Origin: Ulva prolifera
Lineage: Eukaryota > Chlorophyta > Ulvophyceae > Ulvales > Ulvaceae
Assembly (NCBI GenBank): GCA_023078555.1
Contig: CM041198.1
Span: forward strand, 7,053,836 to 7,117,835
Reading direction: 5' to 3'
DNA length: 64,000 nucleotides
In this document: positions 43,602 to 55,633 of the stretch, in pieces
Position numbering within the stretch: the stretch's first letter is position 1
Layout: each line of letters begins with the position of its first letter
Program-made: the position numbers and the translations under genes
Notes under the pieces: generated by a model
Databases searched by the model: none
What the model was told of the DNA's origin: nothing
What the model saw: only the letters and a program-made list of their open reading frames with translations

Positions 43602-43718
43602 CAGTGTTGGATCGGCGAGCCCGATCACATAGCAAAGTTCTGAGGATTTGAAGAATTGGGGTGAAATTCTAGATTGCAGCCCTTAAAAAAGCTGCAGAGC
43701 GCGCGCGACCCGATACTG
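43602..43718. mobile_element. hAT-type MITE, variant copy (117 bp)
   Basis: Ends CAGTGTTGGATCG and CGACCCGATACTG. The flanks CTCCACAC and ATCCACAC match at 7 of 8 positions. The interior differs from the 102-bp family (AATTGGGGTGAAATTC), so this is a related subfamily. Confidence 0.75.
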
Positions 43719-44741
43719 ATCCACACCCGGCCGCGTGCCCTGCACACGCACAACCTGAAGGCATGCAGGGCCACGGCAGATTCCAGCCGGCGTCGTACGG
43801 TGCAGTGCAGGGACGGCAGGGGGCGGCGCACATGCATGCAGCCGCGCACGTGACTCTGCGGTCGGGCGCCCACATGATCGAGGCCGCCTCGGTGCCGTTG
43901 CAGATCTCACCAGCATTTCGGATCCAACGTTTCTGCCGTCAGGTTCAGGCGCTGGGAGTGAAGACATCGCACCTGCCGTGCAGCACAGGCCATGGTGGAC
44001 GTTCGCAAGCTGCAGATCTGTGCGCCTCTGTCCGCGTCTGGGCGCATCGACAGTGACGCGTACGGCGGGGGCAAGCCTGGAGAGGATGTTGTCGCCACGT
44101 GCAGGTGCACATTGCCTCCGCCTCCGGATGCAGCCCTCGCAACTGCAGCTGGACGCCATTGTTGTGAAGCCGGACGATTTCATTCCCGACCTCATTCCGG
44201 AAATTTATGGGTCAGCTAGTTTTAGGATCAGAATCGCCGGAAGGCATGGGGAAGTTCGAGACCCAGCCGTTTTTCCTGGGAATTTCAACCCGGCTATGTG
44301 CTATATTATTATTATTATTACAATAGTGTCAGCGGCCACCCCCCCGCTTCGGCACCGGCAGATATATTGTGTGCTGGTATATCTGGGTGCGCTACCTGCA
44401 TGAAATCCTCGAAATATCTTCTACGTCCGCAAGTGGCTTTGTGCACCGCCTGTGCGCCTCATGCATGGTACCTCAGCACACACACCACTGCAATGCAGTC
44501 ATCGAGGCAGCAGATGTCGACATCTCCCGGGCCACAGACAGTTTTTCAAATGCATAGATGTTGTAAAACTTACAGACACTGTCCTGAGCCCCACACACAT
44601 GCATATATACATTGGCACACGTATGCCACGACACCTCAGCTCAATAACGCCAGTGACTTCGGCCGGTGGCCGGACTGTGTACACCGTGTACTGCCAAACA
44701 CACCCGTCCGCCCCAACACAACCAACGCCCGGTCACCACGC

Positions 44742-47700
44742 TCACTTGTCATAGTTCTCTCCCCCCCGCAGATCTGCGTCCGGGATCTGCTTCCACCACT
44801 CTGGCAGCTCGTCGAACGGCACGTCGGTGCTCGGCTTCCCCCGCAGCTTGTTGACCGCCTTGCCCACCGCCTGCACAATTGGGTTCGAGATGAAGTCCCA
44901 GATCTCGGATTTGCCGGTCGCGCGCAGCAGCCCGACGACAGCCACCTTCATCGTGCCGTTGGGCGTGTTGGAGTTGATGCGGTCCACGCAGTAGCCGACC
45001 GAGATGTACCTGCAGCCGCCGTCGTGCCGTCATGTGCACGCCATACCGGCAAAAAAGTTAATGTTCACATACGCACGGCTTATTGAAAGGCGTGACACCA
45101 AAGGATACTGTAGAACATCTCAGACAGACAGAGTCTGTCGAAGTTTGACGTCGACGGGAAGACCGCCAGCCTACAGAAGAGGGAACGAGAGCAATTCCCG
45201 CGCCAGATCATTCACACAGGTCCGCTCTGTGGCGCACGTCGTTAGCAGGTATGCATACTTACATGCTGCAGATTCGATGCGGTCTGCCCTGCGATAACGG
45301 CCATCATGTGCGAGTGCTGGCTAGCAAGCATGAGCAGGCCACGAGTGAGTGATGTATAGCCATGCATGGGTGGGGCCCGGCTCAAGGCAGACCACTGCAT
45401 CACGACACCCACGATACAACCTTGGGTGCGTTTATTGGTCGAGGCTGCTGCATGGGGGCCTCCTCTACCGGGAGTGCAGCACAGAGCCAGTAGACTGGCC
45501 CTGCATGCCGAGAAAACAACGCAAGCCTACTCTATCTGCGGAACGCCGCAAGCACGAAGGCAGATCAGATATGTGCAGAGCGCACTTGACTTTGCGGTCG
45601 GGCGTCCAGATGACGGAGTTGGCCTCGGTGCCGTTGCGGATCTCGCCGCCGGTGGGCGGGATGACGTTGCCCGCAAACTCAAAGTTGCCGGTGTGCGTGC
45701 CGGTCGTCTGCGTGAAGAACCACACCCGGTACGGGTCCTGCACCGCAGCGCAGGAGTTATGGGTCATCCCAAAAGGATGTGTGGCAAGCCCGTGGTGCAG
45801 CGGTCAAGATCTTGACCGCTGCTGTGGCAAGGATCGATCCTTGCCATAGGAGGACATGACCGCTGACGGCGTTGCCTGTACGGGAGGGGTTTGGCGACAA
45901 CCGGTCCCGGTGGGACTATGTCAGCTGATCATAAACATGATTGCTTCAGCCGGCCTCTGAGAGCTGCAGCTGTTCCACCGCCCCGGGTCCGCAATTGTAC
46001 TGTTTGTGGATATGATCAGAACGTATTGATGATGAGTACGTACACACAAGAGCAGTGGGCATTCCGGTCGCCCCTGCATGCATACATGTGAGTTCGAGGT
46101 CAGGGCGAGGCCGGACCGAAACGAAGCGGGCGTGTGTACATTGCCGCAGATCACCCCAGGTGCGACCAGAATCCGAAGAAGTGCAGTGCCATGAAACGTG
46201 GAGCTGGGGTTTGGAGCAGTAGCGCTCCATCAGAGGCTGGTCTTTGGGGAGAGCTCTGGGCCCAGACACACTCAGCACGTGGCATCCCAGTGACATGACC
46301 TGTAAGGCAGTGCGCTGCCGCACGATGGGCAGGTCGGCAGATACAGGCTAGGTGTACCACTGGTTTGCCCCACAGTGGGCAGGCAGGGGCGCACCGAGGG
46401 GTCGATGGAGTACCCGAAGCCCTTCGTCTCGATGTCGGGGAAGGCCTGCTCCACCTTGAAGCTGCTCACTGCTTCCAGGTACTGATCCTTTGGCAGCGGG
46501 CCCACCACTGCAGCAGCACAAGGCAATCAGCTAGCCACGCTTGCATGCCACACGTGTGAATTCCTAGCACCGGCTCGATGCCCGGCCTCTGTCCTTTGTA
46601 ACTACATGCCACACGCTATCGCGCCGCATATGGTGCTCTGTGTAGTTGTGCACCACGTGCTGCCATACAGCGGCATTCAGTGCAATGGCCCCATGGCCAC
46701 ATTGAATGTCTCCAAGCTTTCTGCCCCTGCTCTGCAGGCTACAACAGCAGCAAATGAAGCAGGCTACTTTGTGTGAGAGCCCGTGTTTGCAGGCAGGATG
46801 AGCCTCGAGTGCCTGCCTGAGGGATTGTGTCATCGCCCGCATAGGTGTGCTCTGGTGTCCCATGCACACACTGGGGGGTCAGAATGACCACAGAAAAACG
46901 TTTGCTGGCAAGGTCTGCTGGCGGCGTGGGCACCTGGGTCGACTCGAGCAGGGCTGGTGCGAAGGAGCGCTGCACCATATTGACAACCGAATCGGCACAA
47001 TCGACCTGGGTAAAGTAAAGTAGATCTAAATGGGTTGCAGATGTTGCTTTTGGGAACAGGTAGGTGGAGCGAGGCGAGGGGGCACCTGGGCCACGGAAGA
47101 TCATGTCATCTGAAAATAGCTCGGTGTTGTCTGTTGCACCAAAGCCTGCTGCGACGAAGTCCTTCGTCAGCTGGATGAGCTCTTCCTCTGGAATCACAGC
47201 TGCCTCGGGTGCGTCCGCCTGTAGCAAAATTGCGACAATCGGACAGAATTGCAGCAACGGCAGCAGATCTGTGGATCAAGTGATAGGAGACATGGAATTG
47301 TTATGGTGCACAATGCTGCCAGCAGAAGAGTAGTGGGAAAGGGATGGGCTATAATGTGCAGCTTCCCATGCGGTGGTGCTTGGCTACAACACTGGAGCCA
47401 GTGCAGTGCACAGTGAGCAACCAGGGCAGAGCCGGCAGACAACCACACCAGTGGCTGTGCATGACGGGCTGTCCAAGTGGCAACACGCACTGTGTTGTAG
47501 CAGATATCGCGTCACGGCTCGTGCGGGATACAAGCTGCCCGCAAGTATACAACAAAAATGTTAGCGATCGACACCATTGTGTTCACTTGTGCATGGTGCT
47601 TGCGGGCTCTGATGGGCGGGCGCATGGCTGCAATTGACCGCTGGTGGTCGGCAGAGTCCTGACCGGCTCAGGTCCGACCGGCGCAGCGCACACACGCACC

Positions 47701-47870
47701 TGCAAAGCCGCAAACGCTACTGTAGTTCTCCTTTGATGGGCTGTGACGTAGCTGTTGAGGCTCATTTGCGGAGCTTGCGCTGGCGTAAGCTTCGCGGGTA
47801 TGAGCCTTGCTGGCATCTTACAGCTGGCTAAAGAGCAAGAAGCGCTTGCCATGGTAGAAGCGGCCATCAA
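44742..47870 (-). CDS. NTF2/SnoaL-like protein, putative plastid-targeted, gene 3
   Basis: Exons 47870-47700, 47218-47086, 46507-46395, 45737-45586 and 45009-44742 give 837 nt, 278 residues, with the same four internal exon lengths (133, 113, 152, 268) as gene 1. Exon 1 (MMAASTMASASCSLASCK, ending VAFAALQ) is transit-peptide-like but unrelated in sequence to that of gene 1. The mature part has PEEELIQLTKDFVAAGFG, MIFRGP joined to VVGPLPKDQYLEAV, AFPDIETKGFGYSIDP, DPYRVWFFTQTTGTHTGNF and SVGYCVDRINSNTPNG, ending ADLRGGENYDK. Every splice is GT-AG. This looks the best-preserved member and a good reference for the cluster. Its function is not known; a small-molecule-binding or enzyme role in the plastid is inferred from fold and targeting only. 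Confidence 0.78.
45797..45822. repeat. 26-bp perfect palindrome
   Basis: Centred on AGATCT, in an intron of NTF2-like gene 3; a second palindrome starts 3 bp later. Confidence 0.9.
45825..45846. repeat. 22-bp perfect palindrome
   Basis: TGGCAAGGATC and its mirror, directly adjacent to 45797-45822. Confidence 0.9.
46571..46605. repeat. 35-bp dispersed word, copy 1
   Basis: CGGCTCGATGCCCGGCCTCT followed by GTCCTTTGTAACTAC; recurs at 58251 and 62004 with few changes. GGCTCGATGCC resembles a Pol III B box, so it may be the fragment of a second SINE family. Confidence 0.7.
47010..47032 (-). repeat. SINE 3' tail remnant (reverse)
   Basis: The reverse complement reads TTTAGATCTACTTTACTTTA, close to the SINE tail; no body is attached. 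Confidence 0.4.
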
Positions 47871-50553
47871 AAGTTAAATTCTACGTACAGCTGTTGAATT
47901 CAGGCGTAAATACAGCAAGGATGTTGTGAAGTGGCACAGGTGTGTGAGCGAGTATCGGGCAGTACACGCACTGAGTGACAAGCAGGACGTGGGAGATGCA
48001 GCCGAACCTGCTGGTACATACACCGCTATCGTGATGCAGCCGCTGAAACGGTGCATGGCATCGCTGTAACACATTCCCGGAAAGGACACTCCGCGACCAC
48101 AAATGGGATCGACGTCGATGCCGCGCATGGTCACCACAGAGCCAGCTCGCGCATCGATCAGATCACAAGCCGGCTCGGCAGCAGTGCAACGGTGCCATAT
48201 TCGCGGGTGTCTAATCCATGGCGCTGGCTACGTGGCCAAGCGTGCTTCAGTGAGGTCTAGTGCTCCGTGCTTCGCCCACTGCCACAGAGTCTGTCTGCAT
48301 GCACCACACTAGTACTTGCCTTCCCAGCCTAGGCTCCCGTCTCATTGCGCGCAGCGTTGCATGCACATACAGCTGCATGTCAACAAAGCGAACCTATTCC
48401 GAAAGCATCACCGCAACGAGCAGCACACTGTGGGCATGTACACCCCAGAAGTACATGTACTTCTGTATGGGAAGCCAGTGCTCAGCGATTGCGATCGCGA
48501 TCGTGGCATGCAGGTGCGCTTGCGCGTACCTACTTGCATGGGCAAGGCAGTGTTGGCGGTCCTCACGGCCCTGTCCAACGACCTCTCGCCGCTCACACGC
48601 CATCTGTCGCAAGCGTCGGGCCGCCCTGCGGTGCGGCACTGCGCGACCCATGGGCTGCAGCTGCGCCACCTACCACTGGTCTCCGCTAGCGCATGCATGC
48701 GGCTGGTCTACTCCGCGCCGCATGCGCACGTGGAGTTGCCGGAGCCTTCTCTGCCTGCTCACATGTGGCCAGGGCGTACTGATGCGTGCGGGCATGCCGA
48801 GGCGTTTGCCCTGGCTTGGGCGTGCAACAGCTTGGGCATGATGCATGGCGATGGCGCCGCTACAGCCCATGGGTCGGCGTGCTGAGCAGGGGCTCTGAGT
48901 GGCGGGGAGTGTTGGGGTTTGGGTGTGGGCGCTGAGTGGGCCCATGCATCTCTGGCGAATGAAAAAAAAAACCACGAGCGACTGGCAGCAGCCGGCCGGC
49001 CGCGTGCACTGCGAGCCTCTGGGCGGGTGTGGCTGTGAGGGATCGCGGCATGCATGCAGGACGATGTGTGCATGTCTGCGGGAGGTGACGCGTGCATGTG
49101 TAGAGCAGTGCACTCACCCTTGTACTGAGGATACATGATGCTGTGTGCATGATGCTGTGTGCATGAGGTCCAACACCTCGGCCTCAACGTCCTCAGCTTG
49201 AGGCATGCTATAAATCGGGGAGGCAGGGACCATGAACTACAGTTCGAGGAACACCCATGCCAGCGCCAGCTGACAGAGCACCCGGACACAGCAACCTGTC
49301 AACAGCGGCCTTGCACACAGAGTCCCCCACTCACCCACGTGTACACACATTGGCCATCACGATGGCAAGGGAGCAAGGAGAATGTGTACGGAAAACATCT
49401 CAGAGATACAGTGTGCTCCTCCATCTGAAACCAGGCGGCACAGCTGTGGCAGCCATCGTCCGCGCACACTAGAACACACGTAACTTCATGCGGCACCACG
49501 CGCGCCGACAGTGCGAAACCACTGCTTTCAACGCCTTTGTGCACAGCACAAGCTACCACAAGCCGACCCTACGTCAGGGCGGCTGCATACAGAGCACCGC
49601 CAACAAATGCGCCCCAGAGTCTCCGCACCCCAGACCTGCGGCTTGATGCCCTCCATGGAGCTTTTTAATTATTGTATGGGTGCCCGGTGCCACGTCCGGG
49701 CAGTCGGCGTGAGCTGCAGACAGCTTCAGCATATCACACCCGTTCTTCGCGCGCTCTGCCACCCGCTGCACTCACATTGCCCGTACTTGACCCGGTCATG
49801 TACGATCCACGCTCAGCATGCCTCGCCGGGCACGCATCCGTACGTCCACACGCATGCAGTGCATGTATATACATACATGGACAATGAAAACTCCGCCTTC
49901 CAGCTGTGCGCTGTGCATGCAGTGTGCGCTGTGCACTTGGCCACAGAGCAGCGGCGGCCACTCGCATGCCTGCAGAGGCAGGGGCTACGCAGAGGCTTCA
50001 TAGCAGCCATACCTGCACAACTCTGGGTCCGGCCGGGTGTGAGCATACGACGTGCTCATTGTGAATTTGGCACGTCCGGAGGGCACCGCCTGAATCCACC
50101 AGACATAACAGAGCCAGCCAGCACACACAACAGCGCACAGCTGCAGCGCATTAGCCCGGGGAATCATCAACTCCCTGGGGCAGCCCCTCAGGTGTTCGTA
50201 CGGTGCTGATGCATGAGTATAGGGCCTATACTATAGGCACCCCCTGCATCTGCTCTGAACCTTCGGCAACCGCACCTCGCACCTCCCACACTCTCGTGTT
50301 CTGAAAAGGCACTCCCACAGATGCCTCGTACATGTGAACAGCACAGCATAGATCTCCGAGCACACCAGCTCGAACCCCGGGTTCCGATGCTGCGTGGTGT
50401 TCTCGACGTGGAAACGCTCACGAGTGAGAACAACGGAGGACACCCTCTCCTTTCTCATTTTATTTCGCAGGCGGCGCGGCGACACCCTGCCTTCAGGAAG
50501 GGGAAATTTTTTTCCATGTTGTTTCGCAGGCGGCGCAGCACGTAGTCAGCTGC
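47871..50553. other. Intergenic DNA between NTF2-like genes 3 and 4
   Basis: No gene is supported. Long frames occur (48316-48885 and 49511-50209 on the plus strand), but neither shows a domain, paralogue or splice pattern. A 20-bp palindrome CAGAAGTACATGTACTTCTG lies at 48446-48465. Confidence 0.4.
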
Positions 50554-52852
50554 CTAGGCGTAGTACCGCTGCGCGCCGCGGAGGCCGCCGTCCGGCAGGT
50601 CGCGCCACCACTGCGGCAGCTCCGCCCAGGGCGTCGCGCCGAAGCGGGCCTCCTTCGGGGCTCCCCGCAGCCGGTACACCACGTTCATGACAAACTGCAC
50701 GACGCGGTTGGTGAACAGCGCCCATATGGCCGTGAAGCCCGCCGCGCGCAGGATGCCGACCCCCGCGACGCGCATCGTGCCGCGGGGGGTGTTGGAGTGG
50801 ATGCGGTCGACACAGTAGCCACCCGACGCGTACCTGCACCGCACTCCGGGTTCATGATGGATGATGGTGTGTCTTTGGAACGTAGCCAACTGTATACTTT
50901 CTACATCTATGCTTGGACAGATGGCTCGGATCCACAGTATTATTTGAGGCGCCACCCGCTGTCAACGTTGATCACATCGACACAGAACGGTTTGGTTCTC
51001 GTTGCAACAGGTCACCCAAGAAACTGGAACAGCCCCAGGGATACAGCATCTTGGTGGCCCGAACAACACATCAACGCGGTGGTGTCTCGTTTGGCTGTCA
51101 GCGGTAGCAGGCGCACCGGATCTTGCGGTCGGGCGTCCAGATGACGGACGCGGCCTCGGTGCCGTTGCGGATCGGCTCGCCGGTGGGCTCCATGACGACC
51201 CCGCTACCACCTCCTGACGCAAGCGGCTGCGTGTGCGTGCCCGTCGTCTGCGTGAAGAACCACACCCGGTACGGGTCCTGCACACGTAACATCAGTTGAA
51301 ACATCAGTGCCCCTGCAGCCGGACTGGTTCATGCATGCACAGGGGGCCGGAAGGCTGTTGCTGGTGAGCATCCTTGACTCGAGTCGGTTGGACGCGTGCA
51401 GTGGTTGGAGGTGCAGAGGGCGGACGTGCCTGGGGGTCAATGGAGAAACCAAAGGCCTTTGTCTCGATGTCGGGGAAGGCCTCGTGGAACTTGAAGCCGT
51501 TGAGAGAAAACACGTACTGGGCCTTGTTCAGCGGTCCGACCACTGCATCAGACCGGCGGACACCGTCAGTGGACCATTCCTGGGAGACGTGGACCAATCT
51601 GGGTTCACTTACAGGTGAGTTCACACCGTGCATCAGTATCCAGACATGTGTGAAAAGGACAAAGGCAGAGAGAAGAATGAAAGCATGCAGCACGCCTGCC
51701 TGCCATGATGCTGCGTGTACAGCAACACCAATGATGGAGCCTGCTGCAATGCTCCTACACAGCTGGTCATGCCACTAGATCATGGTTCAACTCCGCAGCT
51801 GTGGGTTCAGCTGCACGATAGCCAGGCGGCAGGGCTGAGTTGCCAATGCTGATGGCCAAGCGACGATGAACAGTGCATGTGCTGGGTGTTTGAGTGTGGG
51901 ATGCAACGACCACTCGTTGGAATCAGTACATCCGGCGAGGCCTCACCGGGGCCACGGAACACAAACTCTTCGGAAAGTGTCGCAGCCTGCTTTTCGCTGA
52001 CACCGTTGAACGTGCTCACCCAGTCCTTGGTCAACTGGATGAGCTCCTCAGCGGGTATCACACCGCCCTCATCCGCTGTAGCCTACACATACACGCCATT
52101 CTGGTCCACCTGCTTTCATCAAATGGGAGCGTGCTGGCTGCAATATGTGGTAGTGCATGTGAGCAGTAGCCCGCTGAGTCTCCGAGGAGCTCTGTTCAAT
52201 GCGCAGAGCCTTCCTTACACGCACGAACACCGCCAAGCCGCAACGAGCAGATTAGCGCGGGAAGAAAAGCAGGCCCAGACAATCCATGGAAAAACATGAA
52301 GACTTCTAGCTCTCTATTGGGCGGCACGCAGTGTCTTGTCGGCCTGTGCGTGTGGCCATCGCCATGCGCACTGACAGCGTCCGACACTTCTCAGGCCAGT
52401 GAAGCCGTAATTGAGCGCATGAATAACTCAGAATCATGTTTATTATGGCACATTACACCATAATGTCAACTAATGAGTAGCCCTGGCTAGCGGTCTGCTG
52501 CAGCTTCGAGCAGGAGCTAGTGCGGACTACTCCAACACGTCAATAGATGCAAATAACACACAAGGCATCATATTTGAGTAGAACATTTCGCGCAAGCGTC
52601 CTTACGACTGTCCCGAGATGATGCAGTGAGAGGTAAACAGATCAGATGAGGACTGGGCCAGACCCACGTGCAGGCCTCGCCAGCAGCACCGCACCGAATC
52701 AGAAGCCCGGGCAGACGCATTACCCCGGCTGATGCAGCTGATGGTGGCCCACCGCCGTGCGCTTTGTGGCGCGACTTCATGCGGACCCGTTTCCCTAGCA
52801 AGCAAGATCGAGCGTTCGACGCGCCCGGGACGGTACGGCTTGCAGTGGACAT
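50554..52852 (-). CDS. NTF2/SnoaL-like protein, putative plastid-targeted, gene 4
   Basis: Exons 52852-52753, 52075-51947, 51542-51430, 51277-51117 and 50833-50554 give 783 nt, 260 residues in one frame. Exon 1 (MSTASRTVPGASNARSC, basic) is transit-peptide-like. The mature part has GGVIPAEELIQLTKDWVSTF, FVFRGP joined to VVGPLNKAQYVFSLNG, AFPDIETKAFGFSIDP, DPYRVWFFTQTTGTHTQP, a Gly/Ser insertion, then YASGGYCVDRIHSNTPRG, and ends GLRGAQRYYA. It is the most diverged member: the last exon is 12 nt longer, the first junction is in phase 1 instead of 0, and the exon 3 donor reads CAG/GCACGT, a GC donor where genes 1 and 3 have GT. The exon 1 boundary is the least certain part. Confidence 0.68.
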
Positions 52853-53856
52853 GATGGCGTAAAACTGTCGATGCTTGCGACCCAAAAGGAAGCTTCAGAG
52901 TGCTCATAGTGTCAGCAGGCCTAATAGAGGCGCTAGTTTACAAGCTTCGAACGATGGATTGCGGTTTTGTACGTCTCAGCACATGGCCCGATCCGCAAGC
53001 TTTGAAGGGCGCCGCGAAGACACTCGTGTGAACAGCCTCAGTCGCAGCTATTCATTGTTTCAATGCTTCATATGCGAAGCAGCACGTGACAAGATGCTGG
53101 TGAGCATGGCTGGTGTTGGCATGCGTGATCTTGTACAGCGCAGTTCACGTGAAGCTGGAGCGGGAGCGCGTCACAAATCGATGAGTCAGGGACGTGTGCA
53201 CATCGTGTGCTCGCATTGGCCAGCTCTATCGACTGTCCCCGCGTCACACAAGTTGTGACACAACGCCTATACGCTGGGCAATCGCACCGTCACACAAGTT
53301 GTGACACAACGCCTATACGCTGGGCCTATTTATCCGCTGGACAAGTGCCGGCGGCGAGGCTCGAAGGGTACGTGCTTGCTCACGCCTCCAGCAGTCGAGT
53401 CGGAAGGAACCTTCCGCCGCGCGGCGGGTGTATATTTTTTTGTTGCCGGGCTGCAGTCGCGAAACAGCGATGCGCGCATCAGGCGATGTTACAGCGACTC
53501 CGCGAAAGCGGCCATTGTTACCCCTCGCGCGAAGCCACGCGTGGCCACAAACGAGCAGGCGCGTGCTATGCTGTGAACTTTACCTGCGACGGGGCACGCC
53601 CGTGTACCCTTCTGCAGCAAGATCAATGGTTACGGCCCGCAGAGCATACATATCCGTGGTACATCTTTGCAAAGCTCAGCAACTAGCGCGGTGTACCGCC
53701 TGGATATGCTATCTTCTGTCCAGGATGGCTCCATCAAGCTAATGAAACGTTCTGGCGCTCAAAGCGCCAACACGCCCCATTGATGCCGTAGCTATTTCAA
53801 TTTATAGCTCTAGCATGTGAATTGGCGATTCGTACCGTTGATACTACTCTGGCACA
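52853..53856. other. Intergenic DNA with a 46-bp spaced direct repeat
   Basis: No gene is supported; it contains the repeat pair at 53242 and 53288. Confidence 0.4.
53242..53325. repeat. 38-bp direct repeats, period 46
   Basis: Copies at 53242-53279 and 53288-53325 are identical. Each starts CGTCACACAAGTTGTGACAC, containing an imperfect palindrome, and ends CTATACGCTGGGC. It could be a paired binding site or a simple duplication. Confidence 0.85.
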
Positions 53857-54447
53857 ATGAGCAGCTGCAACGCTGCTGGCAACGTCGCCACGCTGCGCTT
53901 CCGTACCGGCGCTCGGTCGATGGTCCTGAGTTATAGTATGCTCAATGATGATGCCTCCAACCGCAATTTGATACGTACGGCGCTTGACAAGGCTGGATGG
54001 GATCGAAAAGATCGCCTGCGCGACGTCGTTGTGAAGCTCCAGTGCGTGGACGACCCCCACGGACCAGGAATCGAGTTCGTGGCGAATCATCTTATAATGT
54101 ACGCGAAGATTTGCATTGCCAAAGGGCGTTTCTCTGCCGATGTGGGCCCTACCGGCATTCTGACTCTTGTCCGGCCCTCGCGCCCCGATTGCTCTGCCAC
54201 GACGGATCTGATCAAGCCCGCTGCGACCTGTGAATCTCGTGGGAATTATTGCACGGTGCTGAGAGCCAGTGACAAGCTGTGGCTGCGGTGCACGGACGAG
54301 ATGTTGAGGAAGATCAAGCAGCTGCCCGAAGTCGCCACTGATGGTGTGCAAGCGCAGTTCGAGCTCGATCCGTCCCTGCTACACAACCGTGTGCAAGTTT
54401 CATCCACTCGAGCCCTGGAGGCCGTCCTTGAAACGGTACGACCGTAG
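53857..54447 (+). CDS. Hypothetical protein, intronless ORF of 196 codons
   Basis: The ATG at 53857 opens a frame with balanced amino acid use and G/C-biased third positions, unlike the shadow ORFs nearby. Visible segments are NLIRTALDKAGWDRKDRLRD, GRFSADVGPTGILTLVRP, then SDKLWLRCTDEMLRKIKQL. There is no signal peptide, membrane helix or motif I recognise. No paralogue elsewhere in the window. It may be a complete small soluble protein or one long exon. Confidence 0.4.
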   Translation: MSSCNAAGNVATLRFRTGARSMVLSYSMLNDDASNRNLIRTALDKAGWDRKDRLRDVVVKLQCVDDPHGPGIEFVANHLIMYAKICIAKGRFSADVGPTGILTLVRPSRPDCSATTDLIKPAATCESRGNYCTVLRASDKLWLRCTDEMLRKIKQLPEVATDGVQAQFELDPSLLHNRVQVSSTRALEAVLETVRP

Positions 54448-55633
54448 TTCTAGCTCTGGACAGCTTTCTGGACCTGTGCCTACCGGAGTGTCTTTGGACG
54501 CGGCATCAGCCAGCTGTACCTCTCCACGCTCGTGATCATTGCGATCAATGAAACGCTGCGTTTCGTTGTTCGTGAAGGCCTGAATCCACGACCGCAGACA
54601 TGGCTGAAGGCTTAGCACCTGGCCACAGACGTGCACACACAGCCATGATGCATGATGACACCAGCAATCAACCATACATTGTCCGCTGTGACCTGCGCAC
54701 TGCCTCTGACAGCCTGAAAGACTGGACGCACTCATGCCGGTGCAGGTCTCACAGAAATACCAGGCTTCATTACTCAAGCTCTCTCTTTACAGAAGGGGCC
54801 TCCATGCTGACGCACACGAGAGGGCAGTCTCTGCACTGGAGAACATACTGAAGGCCTTCATGCAACATCTGATCTACTGGGACGCCGATAAGCTCGAGTA
54901 CGACTGCCGACGTGCCTGCTTTGTATGGGCTTGACAACCACACCAAAGCCATATGGTGCATGGGCACGCGGGCGGGTGCCTTTGCACATCACACGGCATA
55001 TTGTGTGTGGGCCATGGGGTCTGTGCGTGCGTGTATGGGTGTGTGCGGATCTGCGGATCTGGCGGATCTGTGTCGTTTGCTGCGCCGGTGATGGGTTTTC
55101 TGGGCGTGGTGGGTGTCGCGTGCATGGGTGTCTCGGGGTTTGCTTCGTCTGCTTGCTTCTTTCGCGGTGCTGCCCGCCTTGCTGCCTTTGTCCTTGTAAC
55201 ACATCACACGGCATATGTGGTCTGCGCACCGCGTATGTGGTCCCGTTAACTCGGAGTTGTCATTGTCAATGGGATACGGCTCAGTAAATTCAGATTTGCT
55301 TTACTTTGCATCACGACTGGCCTGCTAGCCTACTAGATCTCCTGGCTGAACACAGCCTGGTATCGTATGCATGCTCTCCTCAGGCGCCCCGGCCTCACTT
55401 CGAAGATGTGCTCCCTGCTGCTGTAGAGCTGTTCTGTATGAGCGAAGTGATGGAGCCACTAGCGTGACAACCGTCGGCGCCTCAGCCACATCGGGCGACA
55501 GCGCCCTCCATTCCTTCAAGACCAAGAAGGTGCGGCCACTCCTCAGCCAAGTTACTATTGACATGCCTCGGCGAGGCGCGAACTGATCCTTGAGTGTGCT
55601 CGCATCTCCGTCTCTGCCTGGAGGTCTGCAGGA
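54448..55633. other. Intergenic DNA with SINE fragment
   Basis: No gene is supported. It contains the 3' end of a SINE at 55234-55308. Confidence 0.4.
55234..55308 (+). repeat. 5'-truncated SINE
   Basis: Matches the last 75 bp of the SINEs at 27460 and 42090 (TATGTGGTCCCGTTAACTCG and GGATACGGCTCAGTAAATTC), ending TTTACTTTG. Confidence 0.7.

Larger units (their letters stand above)
42764..44159 (-). pseudogene. NTF2/SnoaL-like gene 2, decayed
   Basis: Remnants in paralogue order: an exon 1-like transit peptide region (44159-43973, MASS start, 187 nt so out of phase), an exon 4 fragment near 43905-43845 (NGTEAASIMWAPDRRV) and an exon 5 remnant (43050-42764) with RINSNTPNGTMAVAVAG and PGGLLRGAETYTK in different frames. 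Exons 2 and 3 are missing: only about 70 nt separate the exon 1 and exon 4 remnants. A 71-bp satellite and a MITE have invaded the space between exons 4 and 5. Confidence 0.75.

Noticed and set aside
48316-48885. 189-codon plus-strand ORF
   Set aside because: No domain, paralogue or splice evidence; similar-length open frames occur on other strands of the same stretch.
49511-50209. 232-codon plus-strand ORF
   Set aside because: Low-complexity His/Arg/Ser frame overlapping equally long frames; nothing supports coding.
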